Below, piece by piece: positions 41,618-47,386 of a stretch of DNA of 47,386 nt. A program made the translations under genes and the position numbers. Under the pieces are notes generated by a model. The model was not told the DNA's origin. It saw only the letters and a list, made by a program, of their open reading frames with translations, and searched no databases. The first letter of the stretch is position 1, and each line of letters opens with the position of its first letter. Source of the stretch: Thermoplasmata archaeon (lineage in GTDB: Archaea > Thermoplasmatota > Thermoplasmata > Lutacidiplasmatales > UBA184); assembly GCA_021798195.1 (NCBI GenBank), contig JAJZYH010000012.1, forward strand, positions 1-47,386, written 5' to 3'.

Positions 41618-44515
41618 ATGCAGCGGGCATTCCTTGGTCCCCACGTCAAGGTCCCCACCGGTGTCGAGGGACTCGACCGGATGCTGCACGGTGGGCTCCT
41701 CCCGGGCCGTCCCTACCTGGTGGTGGGACCACCGGGCTCGGGCAAGACCACCTTGGCCCTGGAGTTCCTTCTCAAGGGAGTTCGGCAAGGCGAGGAGGTC
41801 CTCTACGTCACCGTGGAGGAGCCGCCCAATGAGATCCGGCGGAACTTCGCGGGCCTGGGGAAGGACCTGAACCGGGTGTGGGCCTTCGACGCCATCCCGG
41901 ACGTGATGCGGTACGAGAAGACCCCGTTCAAGGACATCGCCGCGGTACGGGCCGCGACGCGTCTCGGGGACATCGACCCCGGGATCCGACAGACCGGGGA
42001 GTTCTCCTCCGTGGAGGTCACCTTCAGCGCCCTCATGCAGACGCTGAAGATGGAGAGCGTCCGCCGGCTCTACAGCCGCATCGTCATCGATTCGCTCACC
42101 GCCCTCAAATTCTTCTGCATGAAGGGGTTCGACGAGACCCAGGGGGCCCAGGTGTTCCTGCGCTTCCTCTCGGACCTGCGCATCACATGCCTCCTCACGG
42201 TGGAGAGCCCCGCCGTGGACCTCCCCACCGGGGAGCGCCTCCTCGCCCGGGGGGAGATCCACCTGTTCACCTGGAACGTCGACGGGAAGACCGTACGGGC
42301 CATCGGCATCGAGAAGTTCCGCGGAAGCACCCACGATCCCCACCTGCATCCCTATCGGATCACCGCCCACGGGATCGCCATTGACCCGTCGGTGGCGATC
42401 TCCCGGGAGACCCGGAGCGTGGAGGAGCTTCCCGCCCCCGCTTCCCCGGAGACGGGGGGCGCGCCCAGCGACTCGGAGCTCATGATCGAGGCGCGCCGGG
42501 CGATCCTCACGGTCCAGGAAGACGTCCAGGAACTGCTCGAGGTGGGAGTGGATGTGGCCCCCGTCCGGAAGATCGTGGGGGACGCCCTCTCCCATCTCCT
42601 GAAGATGGAGGTGCGCGAATGCCTCGCCCTTCTACTCGAGGCCCGGCAGATGGTGAACCACCTCATCCTGACCTATCAGGTCACGCAGGAGGTCCGCGCT
42701 GGGGGCGAACCCCGCCTCGCCGCGCGGCTCCCCCCAGAACCGCTTCCGGGCGCCGTGGTGGTTAGCCCCAACGCGCCCGTCCCACCGGAAGCACGGGCCC
42801 AGACCGCCACGGAACTCCTCCCCGTCCTGCGCAGGGTCATGACCCTCATGCAGAGCGCACTGGGGGACTCCGCACGGGAGAACCTGCCCGAGGCCCTCCT
42901 GCGGAGGGCCACCGCGGCGGTGGAGATCCAGGTCGCTTCCGCCGAGACCCAGGATTGGGGCGGCGCCCCATCAGGGAACGGATCCCAAGCATCCGATCCC
43001 CATCCGCCTCCCGTGGCCTTCCCCCCGTCGTCTCCCCCCCCGGAAGCCCCCTCCGGGGAAGGAAAGGAGTCGTCCCACGGTTTAGATGGGGGGAAGGAAG
43101 GATCCTTCACGGGGAGTTCCCCATCACCGGCGACAAAGGTCCCGGGGTCTCCGAGCCCTGGGGTTCCCCTCCCCACCCCCCCGGTCCAAGCCCCGGAGGG
43201 ACGGGCTCGAGGGACCCCAACGATGGTTACCGGTCCACCCTCCCCCGCTGCCACGAACCCGCCAACCTCCCCCGTTCCTCCCTCGGACACCGCACCCGGC
43301 GACCACCCGGCTCCTCCGCCCTCGTCTTCCTTGGGAGGCGGATCCGCACCGGTTGCGAATCAAGCGGCCCCATCGCCGGAGCGCGGCTCCCCTCCCGTGA
43401 TGGGACCTGGATCCACGGCGACCAGGGCCGTATCCGGAGGAGGGGAGCCTCGCGCAGAGCGTGGACCCCCGACGGGACCCCCCCCGCCACAGGCCCAGGA
43501 GGAAGCGGCTCCGGCCATCCCTGAACTCTCCCAAGCGAAGCCCGCGTCCGCCCCTCCACCCGCTTCCACGGCTCCCGCCGGACTGGCAAAGGAGACATCA
43601 CCCGCCGTGGACGTGAAGGGCCCCCCCACTCCCCCTCCCGCCATCGCGGACGAATCTCCCGCCGTGGTGGAACGGGACCAGCCCAGAGCACCGGTCCTCG
43701 GTCGGATCCCGGCACCGGCAACCCGTCCTGCATCTCCACCCGCGAACGCCCCCGTACGCAGCACCCAGGCTCCTGCCGGGACCCCTTCGCCTCTCGGGGA
43801 GGTCCGGATCCCTCCGACGAGCCCGCTTCCATCATCCCACCGAGGTGATCCTCCTCCCCCGGCAGGGACTCTGGGGGGAGGCAGAGGGGGACAACCGGGG
43901 GCTCCGAAGCCGGAGGAACCAAGGGCCGGATTGCACGAGGTGAACGGGACCGGGAGTGAGGTTCCACCCGCCCCGACCAGTGCACCTCCGACCGTGCCTT
44001 CGGCATCCCCCCTTGCATCCGTCGGGGAGGACGGTGCCCGGTCCGAATCCGGCCCCTCCGGCGCGGGAGAAGCCGACCCCGTGGCCCCCCTCCCTTCCGA
44101 GAGCCGCAAAGAGGGTCCAAACCCTATCCCTGCCGAAGGTCGTCCCGCCCCCCTTCCCCCATCGCTTCCCGGGGGGGGAACGGTACCGGTGCTTGCTCCC
44201 CCCTATCTACCGGCGCTTCCCTCTCCGGCAATCGCCAGGGATACCGTGCATCTCCCGCCAAGAACAACGGTCGCGTCCTCCCCGGAACTCTCGGGGGAAC
44301 CCGGCACCGGTTCCTACGGGGGCGGGATGTCCGGTACCTCGCCGGGGGCACCCCAGAAGCCGGAAACTCTCCGGAGGCGGCGTCGGTCGGGTCGGGGGAG
44401 CCTGAAACCCAAGAAGGGTCATTCGGAACGCAGGAGTGGCGGTTCTCCGGACGGGCCGGAAGATACGGGGGAGGTGATGGATGAGCGCGACGGAGCCGAT
44501 CCCTCCGCCCAATAG
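41618..44515 (+). CDS. KaiC-like RecA-family ATPase with helical domain and very long Pro-rich tail
   Basis: The 965-residue frame holds three parts. Residues 1-265 form a single KaiC domain: VPTGVEGLDRMLHGGLLPGRPYLVVGPPGSGKTT (Walker A 37-45), YVTVEEPP (catalytic glutamates 67-68) and SRIVIDSLTAL (Walker B). Residues about 285-360 are helical (EVGVDVAPVRKIVGDALSHLLKMEVRECLALLLEARQ). The rest is about 600 residues of Pro, Gly, Ser, Ala and Glu, low complexity, ending in a basic patch (RRRRSGRGSLKPKKGHSERR). The stop-free tail up to the next gene suggests it is translated, though a frameshift cannot be excluded. Archaeal KaiC-like proteins act in signalling; the partner is unknown. Confidence 0.8.
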   Translation: MQRAFLGPHVKVPTGVEGLDRMLHGGLLPGRPYLVVGPPGSGKTTLALEFLLKGVRQGEEVLYVTVEEPPNEIRRNFAGLGKDLNRVWAFDAIPDVMRYEKTPFKDIAAVRAATRLGDIDPGIRQTGEFSSVEVTFSALMQTLKMESVRRLYSRIVIDSLTALKFFCMKGFDETQGAQVFLRFLSDLRITCLLTVESPAVDLPTGERLLARGEIHLFTWNVDGKTVRAIGIEKFRGSTHDPHLHPYRITAHGIAIDPSVAISRETRSVEELPAPASPETGGAPSDSELMIEARRAILTVQEDVQELLEVGVDVAPVRKIVGDALSHLLKMEVRECLALLLEARQMVNHLILTYQVTQEVRAGGEPRLAARLPPEPLPGAVVVSPNAPVPPEARAQTATELLPVLRRVMTLMQSALGDSARENLPEALLRRATAAVEIQVASAETQDWGGAPSGNGSQASDPHPPPVAFPPSSPPPEAPSGEGKESSHGLDGGKEGSFTGSSPSPATKVPGSPSPGVPLPTPPVQAPEGRARGTPTMVTGPPSPAATNPPTSPVPPSDTAPGDHPAPPPSSSLGGGSAPVANQAAPSPERGSPPVMGPGSTATRAVSGGGEPRAERGPPTGPPPPQAQEEAAPAIPELSQAKPASAPPPASTAPAGLAKETSPAVDVKGPPTPPPAIADESPAVVERDQPRAPVLGRIPAPATRPASPPANAPVRSTQAPAGTPSPLGEVRIPPTSPLPSSHRGDPPPPAGTLGGGRGGQPGAPKPEEPRAGLHEVNGTGSEVPPAPTSAPPTVPSASPLASVGEDGARSESGPSGAGEADPVAPLPSESRKEGPNPIPAEGRPAPLPPSLPGGGTVPVLAPPYLPALPSPAIARDTVHLPPRTTVASSPELSGEPGTGSYGGGMSGTSPGAPQKPETLRRRRRSGRGSLKPKKGHSERRSGGSPDGPEDTGEVMDERDGADPSAQ

Positions 44516-45290
44516 AGTCTCCACGGGGGTCCCGGGGCTCGACCGGATCCTCCGGAGCGGCCTCATCCCCGGGAGGCCGTACCTGGTGACCGGCGCCTCG
44601 GGGAGCGGGAAGACCATCCTCGGGCTGCAGTTCCTCCTCGAGGGGATCCGGCGGGAGGAAGCCGTCCTCCTCGTGGCCGTGGACGAACCTCCGTACGAGA
44701 TCATGGAGAACGTGAACACCTTCGGGTGGGACCTTTCCCGGATCCATACGCTGGACGCGAACCCGGGAACGGCCGGCTTCCGGCGCCTGGGGGACGTCCA
44801 GGAGATCAAGTCCCTGCACGACGTCAAGTCCATGCAGGACCTGAGCGAGAAGGCCCGCCGGGCCCAGACGTCGGAGGAGGTCTCCATCCAGTCCATCTAC
44901 CTCAAGCTCCGGAAGCAGATGGAGACCGTCCATTTCCAGAGGGTGGTCATCGATTCCATGACCTCCATCCGGCATTTCGCCCTTCGCCAGGGGGAGGACC
45001 TGCAGGCCGAGCGCACCGAGATCCAGTCGCTCCTCCGCTTCCTGTCGGAGCAGGGAGCGACCACGCTGGTGATGGCCCAGCCCACCGAACCCGACGAACT
45101 CACCCCGGAAGAGATCCTATGTCGGGGCTCCATTGTCCTCACCAAGGAGTGGACGGGCCACTCCACGCGCCGGGCCGTCCAGGTGAGCCGCTTCCGGGGT
45201 TCGGCCCACGACGCCGATGCCCACCCCTTCACCATAGGACCGGACGGGATCCGGGTGGAAGCCGGGGCTTCGACGGGGACTGCGCGATAG
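44481..45290 (+). CDS. KaiC-like RecA-family ATPase
   Basis: The 269-residue product is a single KaiC domain: VSTGVPGLDRILRSGLIPGRPYLVTGASGSGKT (Walker A 38-45), LLVAVDEPPYEI (position of the catalytic acidic pair, here Asp-Glu), FQRVVIDSMTSIRHFALRQGE (Walker B) and RRAVQVSRFRGSAHDADAHPFTIGPDGI at the end. It starts inside the end of the first KaiC-like gene (35-nt overlap) after GGGGGAGGTG, so the two are co-translated and may form a mixed ring. It lacks the helical domain and tail. Its end overlaps the glycosyltransferase gene on the other strand by 62 nt. Confidence 0.88.
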   Translation: MSATEPIPPPNRVSTGVPGLDRILRSGLIPGRPYLVTGASGSGKTILGLQFLLEGIRREEAVLLVAVDEPPYEIMENVNTFGWDLSRIHTLDANPGTAGFRRLGDVQEIKSLHDVKSMQDLSEKARRAQTSEEVSIQSIYLKLRKQMETVHFQRVVIDSMTSIRHFALRQGEDLQAERTEIQSLLRFLSEQGATTLVMAQPTEPDELTPEEILCRGSIVLTKEWTGHSTRRAVQVSRFRGSAHDADAHPFTIGPDGIRVEAGASTGTAR

Positions 45291-46320
45291 TCTCCCGGTA
45301 GACCTCCACCACCTGTTGCGCCACCCGGGGCCAGGAATAGTTCTCGAGGGCGTGCCATCGCCCGGCCTGCCCCATGGCCCGCCGGGAGGGCTCGTCCCGG
45401 AGGATGGATGCGAGGCGCTCCCGCCAGAGTCGGACCTTCTCCCCCTCGTCCAGGGGCTCCGGTACCAGGAAGCCCGCCCCCGGGACCGGAACCTGAGGAG
45501 AAAGGACATCGGATCCCAGGACGGGAAGGGCGCTGGAAAGGGCCTCAAGGACCGCGAGGCTCAGGAGCTCGGACCCGCTGGGATGGAAGTACACGTCGGC
45601 GCGGGCGAACTGGAGGGCCAGGTCCGCTTCCGGGATCTCTCCCGTGAGGGTGAGCCGTCCGGGAGCCCCGATCCAACGCTCGAGGTCCCGCGCATACTTG
45701 GGGTCCTGGACCGGGCCGACCAGCACAAGCTCCGCCTGGGGGATCTCCCGGACGACGCGCGCCGCCAGATGCCAGCGTTTCCGGGGATGGATGGCGCCCA
45801 CTCCCAGGATCCGGCGTCCCGTCCGGGAGGACCAATCGGGACGGAAGAGTTCCGTGTCCACCCCGTTGGGGATCACCCTCACGTTCCGGGACGGGGTGGG
45901 GGGTCGTACGCGGGACATCCGCTCCGCCACCGCGGAAGAGAGGGCGATGACGCGACGGGCTCCCGCACACGCCCTCTTCTCCAGGTGGAATCCCAACCTC
46001 TCGGTGGGGGACCGGGCTCCCCACCAGTGCCGGGAGTGGGAGGTATAGACATAGGAGAAGCCGCGGAGGAGGAGGGCATTCCCCACCACCGGCGTCGAGG
46101 CATGGGCCACATCGTAGGACCGCTCCCGGAGGAGGTCGGGGACCTCGAGGGCGAACCGGTATTCGTCCCGGGGGTGTTGGGAATAGGTCCGGTTGAGCAC
46201 CTCCACATGGATGCCCGATTCCCGGAGACCCCGCGCCAACCCATCGATGGCCTTCTCCACGGCACCCCATCCCGGGGGTGGGATCGGGAGCACGCCGCTA
46301 CCGATGAGGAGCACGTCCAT
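45229..46320 (-). CDS. GT4-family glycosyltransferase
   Basis: The 363-residue GT-B enzyme starts MDVLLIGSGVLPIPPPGWGAVEKAID, with the N-terminal substrate loop. Next come VAHASTPVVGNALLLRGF and VRVIPNGVDTELFRP (the NGVD motif), ILGVGAIHPRKRWHLAARVV, and FHPSGSELLSLAVLEALSSALPVLGSD with the E-x7-E donor site. Donor and acceptor are unknown. ATG 46320 is preferred because an upstream extension is not GT-like; GAGGT lies about 10 nt before it. It is distinct in sequence from the GT4 at 2.6-3.8 kb. Confidence 0.87.
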   Translation of the reverse strand: MDVLLIGSGVLPIPPPGWGAVEKAIDGLARGLRESGIHVEVLNRTYSQHPRDEYRFALEVPDLLRERSYDVAHASTPVVGNALLLRGFSYVYTSHSRHWWGARSPTERLGFHLEKRACAGARRVIALSSAVAERMSRVRPPTPSRNVRVIPNGVDTELFRPDWSSRTGRRILGVGAIHPRKRWHLAARVVREIPQAELVLVGPVQDPKYARDLERWIGAPGRLTLTGEIPEADLALQFARADVYFHPSGSELLSLAVLEALSSALPVLGSDVLSPQVPVPGAGFLVPEPLDEGEKVRLWRERLASILRDEPSRRAMGQAGRWHALENYSWPRVAQQVVEVYRETIAQSPSKPRLPPGSRPVLW

Positions 46321-46385
46321 GGTGACGGGGACCTCTTCACCTGCTAAAGGTTTGGCGGGACGGGAAGAACACGTCCGTGGCCCCC

Positions 46386-47189
46386 TCACGCCCGATGACC
46401 GAGGATCGTCTTCCCGCGGGTGAGCTTCTCCCCCAGACCCAGGGTCACACCGAGCGCGGCGACCCAGATCACAAGTTCCGGGAAGGCAAAGGCCATTCCG
46501 AGAGCGATCCCCGTGGAGACGTCCATGACAACCAGGTACGCGGAGGGGATCAAGTCGAGGACCGCGAGAAACACAAGCCCCCGCGTGAGCCCCGCAGTGG
46601 CCCGCGACGCGAGAAACAGAGCGATGACGACCAGGCTGATCACCGCGACCGAAACGCGGGCGACGAGCACGAAAAGATCCGACAGATTCCCCCGGACGAG
46701 GCCGTGGACCGCGAGATCCCCCACCGAAAGGACGACGACTGCCAGCCCCGCGAGCGCCAGGGCGCGCACCCCGGACAGGTGACGGACTTCCTCGGGGCCG
46801 TAGAGGGTGGTTCGGCCCCGTCGGAGGGGGAAGGGGTAGCTCACGGCCATCGCTCCGGTCAGGATGGCCAACGCGGAGAAGAGGGTACGGAGCGATGCCG
46901 GTGCCAGCCCCAGGAGGATGAGGTTTCCCAGGAATGCGATCCCCACCAACACCCAGGAACGACGGTTGATGGTCTTGAGGTCCACGAGGAGAAGAATCTG
47001 GGCGAGGACGAAGGCTCCCACCGCGATCAAGAGGAGTTCATCCACCGCGGCCCGGAAGCCTTCCTCCGGGAGGGCGATGATGAGATATCCCACGCAGAGG
47101 GCGATCATCGCCACGGCCCCCATGGTGAATACCTCCATCTTGGCGTAGGCGTAGGCAACCTTGCTGGAGACGTCATTCATGGCGAACAT
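46386..47189 (-). CDS. multi-span membrane protein of unknown function
   Basis: From ATG 47189 the 267-residue protein (MFAMNDVSSKVAYAYAKMEV) has about seven to eight hydrophobic helices, including VFTMGAVAMIALCVGYLIIAL, LLLIAVGAFVLAQILLLV and VLVGIAFLGNLILLGLA. Short charged loops (LKTINRRSW, PLRRGRTTLYGPEEVRHLSG) lie between them, with a basic C-terminus. No transporter or enzyme motif was recognised. ATG 47180 is an equally good start. A TATA-like CTTTAAGCTT lies at 47262-47271. Confidence 0.7.
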   Translation of the reverse strand: MFAMNDVSSKVAYAYAKMEVFTMGAVAMIALCVGYLIIALPEEGFRAAVDELLLIAVGAFVLAQILLLVDLKTINRRSWVLVGIAFLGNLILLGLAPASLRTLFSALAILTGAMAVSYPFPLRRGRTTLYGPEEVRHLSGVRALALAGLAVVVLSVGDLAVHGLVRGNLSDLFVLVARVSVAVISLVVIALFLASRATAGLTRGLVFLAVLDLIPSAYLVVMDVSTGIALGMAFAFPELVIWVAALGVTLGLGEKLTRGKTILGHRA

Positions 47190-47261
47190 TGCGGACCCTT
47201 CGGGGCCGGGGCGGACTTCCTGACCTTCATCCTCCCCGACGCCCGTTCCGAGAGACGGACG

Positions 47262-47271
47262 AAGCTTAAAG
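47262..47271. promoter_or_regulatory. TATA-like element between membrane protein gene and tRNA-Gln
   Basis: AAGCTTAAAG on the plus strand, CTTTAAGCTT on the minus. It lies about 78 nt before ATG 47189 and 47 nt before tRNA-Gln, so it could serve either. The leftward assignment is slightly better. Confidence 0.35.
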
Positions 47272-47313
47272 GACAACGACCGTACCGTAACCCTGCGGTC
47301 CAGCCGGACCGAT

Positions 47314-47386
47314 AGCCCCGTGGTGTAGTGGCCAAGCATACGGGCCTTTGGAGCCTGGGACAGCGGTTCGAATCCGCTCGGGGCTA
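47314..47386 (+). tRNA. tRNA-Gln (anticodon TTG)
   Basis: Acceptor AGCCCCG pairs with CGGGGCT, discriminator A; the last base of the window is the discriminator, so the gene is complete. Anticodon stem-loop CGGGC-CTTTGGA-GCCTG, T arm AGCGG-TTCGAAT-CCGCT. The TGGTGTAGTGGCCAAGCAT D-arm region is typical of archaeal tRNA-Gln. Length 73 nt, no intron. Confidence 0.95.

Noticed and set aside
43360-44109. 249-codon Gly/Ala-rich minus-strand frame
   Set aside because: Antisense to the Pro-rich KaiC tail; its composition simply mirrors that tail.
1-47386. CRISPR arrays, insertion sequences, rRNA genes
   Set aside because: No regularly spaced direct repeats, transposase-like proteins or rRNA segments were recognised on either strand.

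Overview
The window is archaeal, most likely euryarchaeal. It carries TFB, the small subunit of the RFC clamp loader, a group II chaperonin (thermosome), aRF1, eIF6, Gar1, a PDCD5-family protein and the archaeal/eukaryotic-type ribosomal proteins S17e, S19e, L31e and L39e. Genes are GC-rich and tightly packed. Many start codons lie about 25-30 nt downstream of a TATA box, which points to leaderless transcription, although Shine-Dalgarno sites also occur. This style fits a GC-rich member of the Thermoplasmatota, but no rRNA is present to settle the lineage.

Layout, left: an AT-rich stretch with nested palindromes (1-580), then an APS kinase gene facing a glycosyltransferase-PurT pair. Next is a two-gene MctP-type sodium symporter/DUF3311 unit, a 765-bp non-coding stretch with its own TATA box and strong hairpins, a CPHC thiol-redox protein, a secreted protein, tRNA-Ile, a cis-prenyltransferase and the thermosome. 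A nitroreductase/RdgB pair, a large MMPL-family exporter and an SppA-like protease follow.

Middle: RFC small subunit, MoaC and MoaB form one unit, followed by thioredoxin and aRF1. From 21.15 to 24.1 kb base composition drops and there is one membrane-anchored surface protein in long non-coding flanks; this looks acquired. Ribosomal S17e then faces the S19e-PDCD5-L39e-L31e-eIF6 operon. From 26.6 to 32.3 kb lies the most distinctive block: a MocA-like nucleotidyltransferase, XdhC, and three subunits of a molybdenum hydroxylase whose FAD subunit carries the four-cysteine [4Fe-4S] insert diagnostic of 4-hydroxybenzoyl-CoA reductase. A ParB-fold protein is coupled to its end. The iron-sulfur subunit appears to start at a non-canonical ACG.

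Right: a leftward operon Gar1-TFB-TldD-TldE-PurN, a methyltransferase, a zinc-ribbon/coiled-coil protein, a beta-grasp protein ending in Gly-Gly (possible SAMP/MoaD-like modifier or sulfur carrier), tRNA-Ser and a phosphoglucose/phosphomannose isomerase. Two overlapping KaiC-like ATPases follow, the first with a roughly 600-residue Pro/Gly/Ser-rich tail, then a second glycosyltransferase, a multi-span membrane protein and a complete tRNA-Gln at the window end.

Themes: molybdenum cofactor supply (MoaC, MoaB, MocA-like, XdhC) beside one molybdoenzyme; two different GAR transformylases (PurT and PurN) within 33 kb; and surface or glycoconjugate functions (APS kinase, two GT4 enzymes, polyprenyl synthase, secreted proteins). 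No CRISPR array, IS element or rRNA was found.
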